From Candidatus Kapaibacterium sp. (GTDB lineage: Bacteria > Bacteroidota > Ignavibacteria > Kapaibacteriales > UBA2268), in the NCBI GenBank assembly GCA_937927515.1, contig CALBDO010000006.1, positions 1 to 64,000 on the forward strand: DNA of 64,000 bases, given 5' to 3'. A model generated the notes under the pieces. It was not told the origin of the DNA and did not search any database. It saw nothing but the letters and a program-made list of their open reading frames with translations. How positions within the stretch are numbered: position 1 is the first letter of the stretch; each line of letters opens with the position of its first letter. Shown piece after piece: positions 1 through 8,937 of this stretch. The position numbers were made by a program, and so were the translations under genes.

Positions 1-2
1 CT

Positions 3-485
3 ATTGATGGTCAACCCGCTGTGGATGACTCTTCCAAAGTTGCTCAGGATGCAATATTTCTGCTAGCTTTTGGCAAAACTAAATCCGAAGTCGAAAAAAG
101 TGGTATATCGGGCAGTTTCAACTTGTACGAGGTCTCTACCTCGGGAAGTTCTGCTATTTTGTCCAAAATTGTAACCGATGCACTTTCTGGTACTGGTTTC
201 ATCTCCAGTGCAGACATTGTACTTCCTCCGAGCGCCTCTCTTATGGACAAGGCTACATTGAAGCTTGGGGGAAGATTCCTTGGAATGAGTTGGAATTTTG
301 GTGGTACCATGGCAGACTTGCTTAATAACAACGAGTTAAGCGTAGAAATACCCGTCGGAACTGTACTACCATTCAATTTACCTAATATTATTCTTCAATT
401 GAGTAAAAGCTCCAGTTTGACGCAAAGTGTTCAGAGAACTCAAAAGGATTGGGAAATTAAATTGAAATATGGTTCTAATTGGTAA
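3..485 (+). CDS. C-terminal end of a TamB-like envelope protein (5' truncated)
   Basis: The frame is open to the left edge of the window, so only the last 160 or so residues of a longer protein are present; the GTG at 21 is internal, not a start. The fragment has the pattern seen at the end of TamB/DUF490-type translocation-assembly proteins: a segment with acidic and serine residues, then a short helix reading AIFLLAFGKTKSE, then amphipathic beta strands ending in basic/aromatic residues (WEIKLKYGSNW). TamB proteins span the periplasm and help lipids or outer-membrane proteins reach the outer membrane. The match is by pattern only. It sits about 100 bp upstream of qmoA in the same direction but is functionally unrelated. 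Confidence 0.45.
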   Translation: MDGQPAVDDSSKVAQDAIFLLAFGKTKSEVEKSGISGSFNLYEVSTSGSSAILSKIVTDALSGTGFISSADIVLPPSASLMDKATLKLGGRFLGMSWNFGGTMADLLNNNELSVEIPVGTVLPFNLPNIILQLSKSSSLTQSVQRTQKDWEIKLKYGSNW

Positions 486-549
486 ATATTTACAACAATT
501 AGAATACATTATTTTTTAAGCACTTCAAAACCATTCATACTCATCATAA

Positions 550-579
550 TTTACATTTTGATTAACATTGTTTTACAAT
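550..579 (+). promoter_or_regulatory. Possible sigma70-type promoter before qmoA
   Basis: TTTACA at 550-555 and TACAAT at 574-579 are separated by 18 bp, each one base from the sigma70 consensus. The predicted start of transcription would leave only a very short leader before the qmoA ATG at 592, which counts against it. In AT-rich DNA such matches are common. Confidence 0.2.
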
Positions 580-591
580 ATTGGGATAAAT

Positions 592-1872
592 ATGAGTTCC
601 AATAATGATTTTCCCGAGCAAATAGAGGTCGACATAGTTGTAGTTGGGGCGGGCATAGCTGGGTTGTCTTCTGCACTCGAGGCTGCAGAAACTGGGTTCT
701 CTGTTCTTCTTTTGGAAAAGAATCCATACATTGGTGGACGGGTAGCACAGTTATATGAATATTTTCCGAAATTATGTCCACCCACTTGTGGTCTCGAAAT
801 AAATCTAAAAAGACTTCGAGAAAACGACAAAATTCGCTTGCTTACTCTTGCAACGGTGGTAAATCTCGAGAGAAATAATGGCAAGTTTCACTTAAAAGTA
901 CAACAGAATCCTCGCTATGTAAATAATCGTTGCACTTTATGCAACGAGTGTGTTGATGTTTGTCCCGTCGAGCGACCCAATGACTTCAACTTTTTCCTCG
1001 ACAAAACAAAGGCAATCTACTATCCATATAACAACGCTTACCCGCAGAGATATGTTATCGACCCAAGTTATTGCCAATTTGAAAATTGCAAGATGTGTGT
1101 GGAAGTTTGCAAATATCAGGCCATCGATTTGAAAGAGAAAAAAAGGACAATTGAAGTTCTGGCTAAAGCAGTTATTTTGGCAACTGGTTGGGACCCCTAC
1201 GATGCCACAAATCTCGACTATCTTGGCTATGGTAAGTTCCCAAATGTTATTACAAATATGATTATGGAGCGTCTTGCTTCACCATCGGGACCAACTAAAG
1301 GAGAACTGAAGTTGCCCGGATTTGAGGGACCTATTCGCGAGGTTGCCTTTGTGCAATGTGCTGGTAGTAGAGACGAAAACCACCTTGAGTATTGTTCATC
1401 TGTTTGCTGTCTTGCATCGATGAAGCAAGCACACTATATCCGCAATCAATATCCTGAAGCAAAGATACACATTTTCTATATTGACTTGCGTGCGAATGGT
1501 ATTTTAGAAGATTTCTATAACAAAGCAAAAGATGACCCACAAATTGAGTTTCACCGAGGTAAAGTTGCAAAGGTTTCAAAAGGTAACTCCCAAAATAGCT
1601 TATTAATAGAAGCAGAGGACACTCTCTCTGGTAAAATTATTCAAAAGGAAGTTGATTTAGTTGTTCTTGCAACGGGTATGCAGCCCACTGCAAACAGCAA
1701 GTCTTTACCACTAGAGGGTATCTTGGACGATAATGGATTTGTGCGAAGCGATTTGAACAATGGTATTTTTGGTTGTGGTGTTTGCGTTAGCCCCAAAGAC
1801 GTAGCTTCGGTGGTGCAAGAGGCAACAGGGGCAGCTATGAAAGCTATTATTAAAGTAAAGGAGGTGCAATAA
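592..1872 (+). CDS. qmoA: QmoA, flavoprotein subunit of quinone-interacting membrane oxidoreductase
   Basis: QmoA is an HdrA-like FAD subunit of the Qmo complex, which links the menaquinol pool to APS reductase (AprBA) in sulfate reducers. The 426-residue protein starts with an FAD-binding Rossmann motif (VVVGAGIAGLSS, about residues 15-26), then the HdrA-type GGRVAQ and LCPPTCGLE segments. Two cysteine clusters follow, CTLCNECVDVC near 114 and CQFENCKMCVEVC near 161, consistent with FeS binding. The frame runs up to a TTG at 568, but ATG 592 is preferred because it places the start at the usual family N-terminus. It overlaps qmoB by one base (TAATG) with a strong AAGGAGGTG ribosome site inside its end. 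qmoC is not adjacent but about 17 kb away on the other strand. Confidence 0.93.
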   Translation: MSSNNDFPEQIEVDIVVVGAGIAGLSSALEAAETGFSVLLLEKNPYIGGRVAQLYEYFPKLCPPTCGLEINLKRLRENDKIRLLTLATVVNLERNNGKFHLKVQQNPRYVNNRCTLCNECVDVCPVERPNDFNFFLDKTKAIYYPYNNAYPQRYVIDPSYCQFENCKMCVEVCKYQAIDLKEKKRTIEVLAKAVILATGWDPYDATNLDYLGYGKFPNVITNMIMERLASPSGPTKGELKLPGFEGPIREVAFVQCAGSRDENHLEYCSSVCCLASMKQAHYIRNQYPEAKIHIFYIDLRANGILEDFYNKAKDDPQIEFHRGKVAKVSKGNSQNSLLIEAEDTLSGKIIQKEVDLVVLATGMQPTANSKSLPLEGILDDNGFVRSDLNNGIFGCGVCVSPKDVASVVQEATGAAMKAIIKVKEVQ

Positions 1873-4088
1873 TGGATGCTGGCAAAAATATTGGTGTTTA
1901 CATTTGCTCTGGCTGTGGAATAGGAAGTTCAGTCGACTGTCAAAAGTTGGCAGAGCAAGTGCAAAAGGAGTATAAACCATCTGTGTGCAAAGTAGATAAT
2001 TGGGTTTGTAGTGATGGGTTCGTAAATCAAATTCGTCGAGACATAAATGAGAACCAATTGGATAAAGTTGTTATCGCTGCATGTTCTCCGCGCTTCCTCA
2101 CAGATTTGTTTAATTTTGGCAAAATTGTTGTCGAAAGGGTAAACCTTCGTGAACAAGTTGCTTGGACGCATTCTCCTAATGACGAAAATACCAACGAGCT
2201 GGCAATTGATTACATCAAAATGGGTGTTGCAAAAGCTATTGCATCATCCTATCCAGAACCTATCGTTTTAGATGTGAATTCCGCTGTTTTGGTCGTCGGA
2301 GGCGGTATCACCGGAATGAATTCTGCTTTGGCATGTGCAAATGCTGGTTACAAGGTGATTTTGGTTGAAAAAGAAAGCAATTTAGGTGGATTTTACAAAA
2401 ATCTTTACAAGCTTGTCCCTCGAAAGGCTCCTTTCTTACTCTTAGAACATAACGACATTGACGAAACCATCGCAAAGACTCTGTCTCACCCCTCCATAGA
2501 GGTTCTAACTAATACGAAGATTGAAAAAATTTCTGGCCAACCAGGAATGTTTAACGTGGATGCTATTCGTAACGGGGATAGATTGCAATTTCAAGTAGGA
2601 GCGATAATACAAGCTACTGGCTGGAAACCATATGATGCAAACAAATTATCACACCTCGGCTACGGAGTTTTGCCAAACGTGATTACAAACATCGAATTTG
2701 AGCAATTATTCAAAGAGGGGAAGATTAAGGAAAAGCTCAATGGAAAAAGTTTCGAGAGTGTAGTATTTATTCAATGTGCTGGGTCTCGAGACCAAAATCA
2801 TTTGCCATATTGTTCCTCTTACTGTTGCAATGCAAGCTTAAAGCATGCTTTGTATGTACGCGAACTCAATCCAGACGCAAAAGTCTACGTCGTTTACAAA
2901 GATATGAGAACACCTGCCCAGTATGAAAAGTTTTACAAACGGGTCCAAAGCGAAGACAATGTGTTTCTTACCAAAGGTGAAATCAGTAGTATTACTGGTA
3001 ATGGTAACGGTCGAGTTTCTATTGAAGTTAGCGACACGCTGATTGCACCTAAAATCAAATTGGAAGCCGATTTGGTTGTACTTGCTGTTGGGCTTGTCCC
3101 AACGACATTTGTTGAAGTAGTCGAAACAGAGGAAATTACAACAACCGCAGATGGGAAAAAAGTTGCTGCTGGGGCTGAGCTTGGAGCTAAAATTCTGAAC
3201 CTAACATATAGACAAGGGACAGACCTCCCAACTTTGAAATACGGCTTTCCAGATTCGCATTATATTTGCTTCCCATACGAAACAAGAAGAACTGGGATTT
3301 ACGCTGCCGGAACTGTTCGTGCACCAATGGATGGAATTTCTTGTGCCAATGATGCTAATGGGGCTGCTTTGAAGGCTATTCAAGCGATTGAAAGCGTCCG
3401 TGTAGGCAAAGCTGTACATCCGAGAAGTGGTGATACTTCTTATCCAGATTTCTTCTTGCAAAGATGTACTCAGTGTAAGCGTTGCACCGAGGAATGTCCT
3501 TTTGGTACTCTCGACGAGGATGACAAAGGAACACCAAAGCCAAATCCCAACCGTTGCCGAAGATGTGGTATTTGTATGGGAGCTTGCCCGGAGAGAATAA
3601 TCAGCTTCAAAAACTACTCACCCCAGATTGTCTCTTCAATGATAAAAGCTTTGGAGATACCCGAAAGTGAGGAAGAAAAGCCAAGAATTCTTGCATTCCT
3701 TTGCGAAAACGATGCCTATCCCTCGCTTGACATTGCTGCAAGAAAAAGAATTCAGTACTCTCCGTTTATTAGAATAATCCCAGTTCGCTGTCTTGGCTCT
3801 GTAAATGTTATTTGGATTGCGGATGCACTTTCAATGGGTTTCGATGGTATAATTTTGATTGGTTGTAAGTACGGGGAGGATTATCAGTGTCATTTCATTC
3901 GTGGAAGTGAACTCGCAAACAGAAGAATGGAAAACGTTCAAGAAAAATTGAAACAATTGGTGCTTGAACCAGAAAGGGTCGAACTTCACGCACTGTCAAT
4001 TGATGAGTACGATAAAATTCCCGAAATCTTTAACAGATTTGTCGAAGTGATTGAGGAACTTGGACCTAATCCATACAAGGATATGTAA
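1872..4088 (+). CDS. qmoB: QmoB, HdrA/MvhD-like subunit of Qmo complex
   Basis: This is the second flavin/FeS subunit of Qmo and the probable contact for APS reductase. At 738 residues it is close to the usual length. Domains in order are an HdrA-type N-terminus with CSGCG and conserved cysteines (1-130), an FAD fold (VLVVGGGITGMNS near 140), a repeat of the QCAGSRDQNHLPYCS region also found in QmoA, two [4Fe-4S] motifs (CTQCKRCTEEC near 531 and CRRCGICMGAC near 560), and a C-terminal MvhD-like domain (about 600-738). It is translationally coupled to qmoA by a one-base overlap. Its stop lies 10 bp from the stop of the convergent response regulator, with no terminator between them. Confidence 0.94.
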   Translation: MDAGKNIGVYICSGCGIGSSVDCQKLAEQVQKEYKPSVCKVDNWVCSDGFVNQIRRDINENQLDKVVIAACSPRFLTDLFNFGKIVVERVNLREQVAWTHSPNDENTNELAIDYIKMGVAKAIASSYPEPIVLDVNSAVLVVGGGITGMNSALACANAGYKVILVEKESNLGGFYKNLYKLVPRKAPFLLLEHNDIDETIAKTLSHPSIEVLTNTKIEKISGQPGMFNVDAIRNGDRLQFQVGAIIQATGWKPYDANKLSHLGYGVLPNVITNIEFEQLFKEGKIKEKLNGKSFESVVFIQCAGSRDQNHLPYCSSYCCNASLKHALYVRELNPDAKVYVVYKDMRTPAQYEKFYKRVQSEDNVFLTKGEISSITGNGNGRVSIEVSDTLIAPKIKLEADLVVLAVGLVPTTFVEVVETEEITTTADGKKVAAGAELGAKILNLTYRQGTDLPTLKYGFPDSHYICFPYETRRTGIYAAGTVRAPMDGISCANDANGAALKAIQAIESVRVGKAVHPRSGDTSYPDFFLQRCTQCKRCTEECPFGTLDEDDKGTPKPNPNRCRRCGICMGACPERIISFKNYSPQIVSSMIKALEIPESEEEKPRILAFLCENDAYPSLDIAARKRIQYSPFIRIIPVRCLGSVNVIWIADALSMGFDGIILIGCKYGEDYQCHFIRGSELANRRMENVQEKLKQLVLEPERVELHALSIDEYDKIPEIFNRFVEVIEELGPNPYKDM

Positions 4089-4098
4089 TATTGTTTGC

Positions 4099-4464
4099 TT
4101 ACAAAAGATTTTCGATTAGTTTCGCAAAATTTATTATATCGAAAGGTTTTTCTACGAGGTAATTAAACCCTTTGCTTAGGCACTCTTCTTTGCTAAAAAT
4201 ACTAATATATGCTGTGATTGCAACAGCGGGGGTACTTTTATATTCTTCTAATGAGCGGAGGCGAGATAAAAATTCAAATCCATTTGTGCCAAATGGTAAA
4301 TTCAAGTCAATTATAAATAAGTCGAAATGCTTCTCTTGAATTTTTTCCCATGCAGATATTGCATCGCTGGCTTGCTCGACAGTCGTACCTTCTTTTGTTA
4401 ATGCTTTTTTAATAAGGGTACTATTTGTTATGTCATCTTCGACCACAAGTATATTTTTGTGCAT
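4099..4464 (-). CDS. Stand-alone response-regulator receiver domain
   Basis: This is a 121-residue CheY-like receiver with no output domain. The acidic pair (ED-D at 9-11), the phospho-acceptor aspartate in IIDLNLP (about 52), the conserved T in AITAY and the lysine in VEKPF are all present, so it should be phosphorylatable. It lies 14 bp downstream of the multi-PAS histidine kinase in the same direction, which makes that kinase its likely partner. With no DNA-binding domain it probably acts through protein contacts or as a phosphorelay intermediate. It converges on qmoB, but nothing in the sequence proves a link to sulfur metabolism. Confidence 0.9.
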   Translation of the reverse strand: MHKNILVVEDDITNSTLIKKALTKEGTTVEQASDAISAWEKIQEKHFDLFIIDLNLPFGTNGFEFLSRLRSLEEYKSTPAVAITAYISIFSKEECLSKGFNYLVEKPFDIINFAKLIENLL

Positions 4465-4478
4465 AGTACCACCAAAAA

Positions 4479-7400
4479 TTATTCGACATCTATATGAGTT
4501 TTAATTGGTAATCTAACAATAAAAGTACTACCTTTCCCTAATTCACTTTGAACAGATATGCTTCCACCCATAATTTCTGTAAATTTTTTTGCAAGGGTGA
4601 GCCCTAAACCTTGTCCTTCGAACTCTCTGGACAAACCTTGGCTTACTTGGTAAAATTCCTTCCAGATTAAATCTAATTTATCCTCGGGTATTCCAATTCC
4701 AGTATCCGATACGATAAGTTCAACATATTCATCACTTCCATCCTCTCGAAGCACTCTCAACTGAGTATTTATACTTCCTTCTCTTGTAAACTTAAAAGCG
4801 TTGTGAACAAGGGCGTGAACAATCGTTCGAACCAAAAATTCATCAAGTTTTACTACTAAGTAGTCCGTTTCGAGATTCAAAACTACTTCAATGTTTTTGT
4901 GTGAGAAAAATTCTTTCGTTGTTTGAACAATCTCTCTTATTGTGTCTACAATATCAAATTCTCTAAGTTGGACTTTAAAAAGACCAGTCTCTAATTTTGA
5001 ATAATCGATTATTAAATCTACAGTGTTTAAAAGTCTTTTTCCACTCTTATATATTTGGTCTGCAATTTCTTGAATTTCCTGTTCTTTTTGTTCGCTTTTC
5101 AACCACTGCGCCCAACCCAATATACCTGTCAGTGGCGTTCGGAATTCATGGCTGAAATTCAAAAGAAGATAATTTTTTAGGGAATTTAATTCTTCTGCTT
5201 TTTCTTTGGATTCTTGCAGTTGTTGGAGATATTCTTTTTCTTGAGTAATATCAGTAATTAAACCAACATAATTTATAATTTGACCAGCTTCATCATATAA
5301 TGGAAATATTTTTGCTTTTATCCATTTGTTAAGATATTTTAAATATAGCTCTATTACTTGGGGACCACATGTATTAACTTTTTGAAACAAGTTGGCAAAA
5401 TATTTATCATTAACTATATCTGAATGAATGGATTGAATACTTTTACCAATGAAATTTGCTTTTTGGATTTCTAAAATTTGTTCTAAACTATTATTTATGT
5501 AATTAATTTTGCCATCTGTGTCAAGTATGAACACACCAGTAGGTGTTTGCTCGATGATTTTTTCAAATACTCTTATGCTTTTTTCTAATTCCTTCAGTTT
5601 CGTGATATCCCTTCCGATGCCGACAATCCCAATAATTTCATCTTTGTCATTATAAATAGGCGAAATTTTTGTTTGAAAATAATAAGTATTTTCACCAACT
5701 GTTTTAGACCATTCATAAGTTATGGTTTCACCCTGCAAGCATCGGTTCTGCATTTCAATATGGATTTTGCCGTCTTCTTCACCTAATATTTCCGTGGCAG
5801 TCTTGCCAAGAAAATCTTCCTCTCTTAATCCGAAATTTCCCAGCCATTTACCATACAATCCATTATGCCGATGTTCTGTGTCGAGGGTAAATACCATATC
5901 GTCCATCGAAGAAATCAAAGTTCGAAATTTCTCTTCGCTTTCCTTTATTGCTTTTTCGATTTCTATTCTTTCTGTCAAGTCGATTGCAACACCAATGTAG
6001 CCAATGACATTTCCCTTCTCCTCAATTATTGAATTTGTGGTCAACTGTATTTTAAATTTTCTTCCATATTTATCTTTATTCCATAGTTCTCCTCTCCAAG
6101 TTTGATTTTTGGATAATTTATCGAAAATCTCTTTGTCGACATTTGGGTCGAGGGATTCTTCGGTACGAAGTATTGAAGGTGTCTGACCTTTAATCTCCTC
6201 CAAAGTGTAACCATAGAGTTGGACAAAAGCTTTATTTACATAAATAAATTTATTTGATAAATCATTTATCGAGACAGCCTCTCCAATAGAATCCAGTGCT
6301 TTGCCTAATTTAGTGATTTCATATAATGCTCGCTTACTTTCAGAAATATCTCTTACAATTGCTACAAGGAGTGACTTCTTTCCATAAATTATTTTGTTCA
6401 AAGATACTTCGCACTCAAACTCGGTACCATCAAGTTTTTTATGCATCCATTCGAAACGTAGTTCTTCGCCACGATATGCACGGGTGATATAATCCAAAGC
6501 CTTTTTTCTCGATGGTATACCATCTGGTTGAAACTTTGGGGAAAATTCGTAAGGTGGCTTGCCAATGATATCACTTCGTTCACATTTAAACATTTTCAGT
6601 GCAGAAAGATTGCAATCGAGAAAAACATCTCCAGACATTATAAATATTGCATCAGCAGAATTTTCGAACAATGCTCGGTATTTCTTTTCGCTTTCTTTAA
6701 GTTTTTCTTCAATTTCTTTCCTTGAAGTAATATCGGTAATATATCCCTCGATTGCAATTACTTTTCCTTTTTCATCGTATATACCTCGGCCCTGCTCGAA
6801 AACCCATCGAATTTCGCCATTTTTTGTAATAATTGGATATTCATCTTGGAAAACTTCTTTTTTGTTGAGTACGATTTGATACTTCACCCAGATTCGTTCT
6901 TGGTGGTCTTTGTGTATTAAGTCATTAAAGGATAGTACCTTATTTCCTACGACTTCTTCGGGTTTGTACCCAGTAATCTTGTAGAAGTTTTCGGAGAGAT
7001 ATTCCATGGTCCAGTATCTATCGTTGCGACAGCGGTATACAAATCCTGGCAGATTGCTTACAAGTGTGTAATAGAACCTTTCGAGCTCTCGTGTTTTTTT
7101 TTCGATTTGGTCTTTCTCTAAAATTTTTTCTCGCAAAGTAAAAGTTAAAAGTATATTTTCGATGAATTCTTGTAACAAGGAAATCTCCTCTTCGCAGTAG
7201 ATTTCGTGCGTGTGGTAAATCAATAAGAAATATCCTAAAAATTCTTTCTTATTTTTAATGGGAAGGGCAACGGAACACAATTTGATATTATTTATTGTTT
7301 CTTCGAACTTTATGATATTCTTTTCGTTGGCATTTGTATTTTCAAAAGTGATAATTTTGACATCGCTTCCATATTTTAAGAGTAATTCTGCTTTGAATTC

Positions 7401-8009
7401 ATCGATTTTTCGAGCTTCTAATTCGATAGGTAAATTAGTTTTGTAGATTATCTTTTGAGATAAAAAAGAAGTTTCAGGAATTAAAAATCCCACTGTAGTG
7501 TAGTTGGGTATTTGTGATAATTGCTCGCAAGCTAATTCTAAAATTTTCTCTGGTAATGTTTCGAATGTAAATGTATGATTGAAATTGTTTATTGCTATCA
7601 AGAGTTTGTTTAAACGAATAAGCTTTTTTTCTTTTACTACATTTTCAGTCTCATCTTTTGCAATATGTATGATATTTTTAAGTTTATTGTTATGGTCGTA
7701 CACTGGGGTGCAATTCAACTTAAAATATTTTTCCCCAATTCTAACAGACATTTGGTAAATTTCCTTATCTCTTACTGCAGGTAGTTCTTTTGCTGGACAA
7801 AACTTTGGTATCTTTTCAAGGTGAGTACATGAAAACACGTCGTAACAGTGTGGGAAATCGTCAGGTGTTAATGTATTAGAGATTTCTCTTCCTTTGTCGT
7901 TTAGAAATATTATTTTACCAGTTTCGTCAGAAATAGCGAATACGTCATCGATATATTCGAGAATTTGAGCATACTCCAACAATTCCTGCAAAGACTTGTT
8001 CTTTTGCAT
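4479..8009 (-). CDS. Multi-PAS/GAF sensor histidine kinase
   Basis: This 1176-residue kinase has no obvious membrane segment, so it is probably a cytoplasmic sensor. From the N-terminus there is a PAS domain with a cysteine-bearing stretch (CYDVFSCTHLEKIPKFC, about 53-70), a GAF-like region (130-300), then five further PAS modules with PAC tails (about 320-935). The HisKA segment has its phospho-histidine in NFSHEFRTPL (near 952), and the C-terminal HATPase has N, G1 and G2 boxes (DTGIGIPEDK and GQGLGLTL). No receiver is fused; one is encoded directly downstream. The start ATG at 8009 has an AGGA ribosome site and a plausible promoter just upstream. The signal sensed cannot be deduced. Confidence 0.92.
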   Translation of the reverse strand: MQKNKSLQELLEYAQILEYIDDVFAISDETGKIIFLNDKGREISNTLTPDDFPHCYDVFSCTHLEKIPKFCPAKELPAVRDKEIYQMSVRIGEKYFKLNCTPVYDHNNKLKNIIHIAKDETENVVKEKKLIRLNKLLIAINNFNHTFTFETLPEKILELACEQLSQIPNYTTVGFLIPETSFLSQKIIYKTNLPIELEARKIDEFKAELLLKYGSDVKIITFENTNANEKNIIKFEETINNIKLCSVALPIKNKKEFLGYFLLIYHTHEIYCEEEISLLQEFIENILLTFTLREKILEKDQIEKKTRELERFYYTLVSNLPGFVYRCRNDRYWTMEYLSENFYKITGYKPEEVVGNKVLSFNDLIHKDHQERIWVKYQIVLNKKEVFQDEYPIITKNGEIRWVFEQGRGIYDEKGKVIAIEGYITDITSRKEIEEKLKESEKKYRALFENSADAIFIMSGDVFLDCNLSALKMFKCERSDIIGKPPYEFSPKFQPDGIPSRKKALDYITRAYRGEELRFEWMHKKLDGTEFECEVSLNKIIYGKKSLLVAIVRDISESKRALYEITKLGKALDSIGEAVSINDLSNKFIYVNKAFVQLYGYTLEEIKGQTPSILRTEESLDPNVDKEIFDKLSKNQTWRGELWNKDKYGRKFKIQLTTNSIIEEKGNVIGYIGVAIDLTERIEIEKAIKESEEKFRTLISSMDDMVFTLDTEHRHNGLYGKWLGNFGLREEDFLGKTATEILGEEDGKIHIEMQNRCLQGETITYEWSKTVGENTYYFQTKISPIYNDKDEIIGIVGIGRDITKLKELEKSIRVFEKIIEQTPTGVFILDTDGKINYINNSLEQILEIQKANFIGKSIQSIHSDIVNDKYFANLFQKVNTCGPQVIELYLKYLNKWIKAKIFPLYDEAGQIINYVGLITDITQEKEYLQQLQESKEKAEELNSLKNYLLLNFSHEFRTPLTGILGWAQWLKSEQKEQEIQEIADQIYKSGKRLLNTVDLIIDYSKLETGLFKVQLREFDIVDTIREIVQTTKEFFSHKNIEVVLNLETDYLVVKLDEFLVRTIVHALVHNAFKFTREGSINTQLRVLREDGSDEYVELIVSDTGIGIPEDKLDLIWKEFYQVSQGLSREFEGQGLGLTLAKKFTEIMGGSISVQSELGKGSTFIVRLPIKTHIDVE

Positions 8010-8030
8010 TATAAATTTCCTACTTAATGC

Positions 8031-8059
8031 AATATAGTAAATTGTTGGAATTTCAACAA
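8031..8059 (-). promoter_or_regulatory. Probable promoter of the histidine kinase, overlapping a near-palindrome
   Basis: On the minus strand TTGTTG (8054-8059) and TATATT (8031-8036) are spaced by 17 bp, and the kinase ATG follows after about 20 bp with an AGGA ribosome site. The -35 half overlaps the imperfect palindrome TTGTTGGAATTTCAACAA (8042-8059), which could be an operator. The same TTGTTG-17-TAnnnT layout occurs upstream of sat. This is inference from pattern only. Confidence 0.35.
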
Positions 8060-8117
8060 ATTTTTAGGAAAGAATTTTGAAATTATGGCAATCTGAGGAC
8101 AGAATGATGTTTTTGTG

Positions 8118-8735
8118 TTACTTGGTAAATGTCAAGTTTAGCTCCAGGGTGAAATTATCATAGATTACGTTATCGCCAAGATTTTCGAAGAAAGAGCCTG
8201 AACCAAAGCGGATGTCGAACTTTGTCCTATCAATTTCAATTTTTACCTTGGCTTTGATTTTATCGTTTTCTATATTTATTTTTGCTGGGAAAGAAATGGT
8301 TTGTGTTATTCCTTTAATGGTCATTTTTCCAGTAATAGCGAAATTTGGGTCGTTGGGTTTTTCTGGTTGCAAAGGAGTGGAGTGCGTTAGAACAAATTTT
8401 GCAATTGGAAACTTTGCCACAGAGAAGAAATCGTCGCTTTTAAGATGACCGATTAGTTTATTCTTTGCTGCAGGGTCTTTTAAATCTTCGTTCTCTATGG
8501 AATTCATATCTACCTCAAACTCTGCAGATACTATACGATTCTCATCGAAAACCAAAGTACCAGATTTAAACTTCACCCATCCCCAATGAGACCCCAGAAA
8601 TTTTTTGCCAATCCATTTAATTTTACTTTTCTTTATATCGAGATTGTATGTGTCTGCTGCAGAGGAGTTTAAAGAGTGGAATACAAATGCAAATAGCACT
8701 AAAACAAAAAACTTCGATATAAATACATTTTTCAT
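8118..8735 (-). CDS. YceI-family lipocalin-like periplasmic protein
   Basis: The frame extends to 8855, but the ATG at 8735 begins a clear signal peptide (basic KNVFISK, a hydrophobic core, then an SSAA cleavage region), so it is taken as the start, giving about 205 residues. The mature part matches YceI proteins: YNLDIKKSKIKWIGKKFLGSHWG at its N-terminus, the FEVDMNSIENEDL and HLKSDDFFSVAKFPIAKF segments, and a final DNFTLELNLT strand. YceI proteins form beta-barrels that bind polyisoprenoid-type lipids in the periplasm; their physiological role is generally unsettled. It stands alone between the kinase and divergent gltA. Confidence 0.88.
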   Translation of the reverse strand: MKNVFISKFFVLVLFAFVFHSLNSSAADTYNLDIKKSKIKWIGKKFLGSHWGWVKFKSGTLVFDENRIVSAEFEVDMNSIENEDLKDPAAKNKLIGHLKSDDFFSVAKFPIAKFVLTHSTPLQPEKPNDPNFAITGKMTIKGITQTISFPAKINIENDKIKAKVKIEIDRTKFDIRFGSGSFFENLGDNVIYDNFTLELNLTFTK

Positions 8736-8854
8736 ATGGAACCTAAGTTTTGGTTGAATAAAATTTACAAATCGAATCTCTAAAATTTTTATTTTAAAAA
8801 CACAAAAGTTACAGTTTTGAATTTTTATTTTGTTTTGTAAGATAAAGGCTTCCA

Positions 8855-8883
8855 TTGTTTAAATATTTATTAAATTGTATTTT
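8855..8883 (+). promoter_or_regulatory. Possible promoter of gltA
   Basis: TTGTTT (8855-8860) and TATTTT (8878-8883) are spaced by 17 bp, with the gltA ATG 54 bp downstream. A short CTCCC/GGGAG hairpin (about 8885-8901) would form at the 5' end of the transcript. The match is modest and the region is AT-rich. Confidence 0.33.
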
Positions 8884-8937
8884 CCTCCCGTAAATTGGGA
8901 GAAATAGAATGTATTAACAACAAAATTAAGGTGTGAT

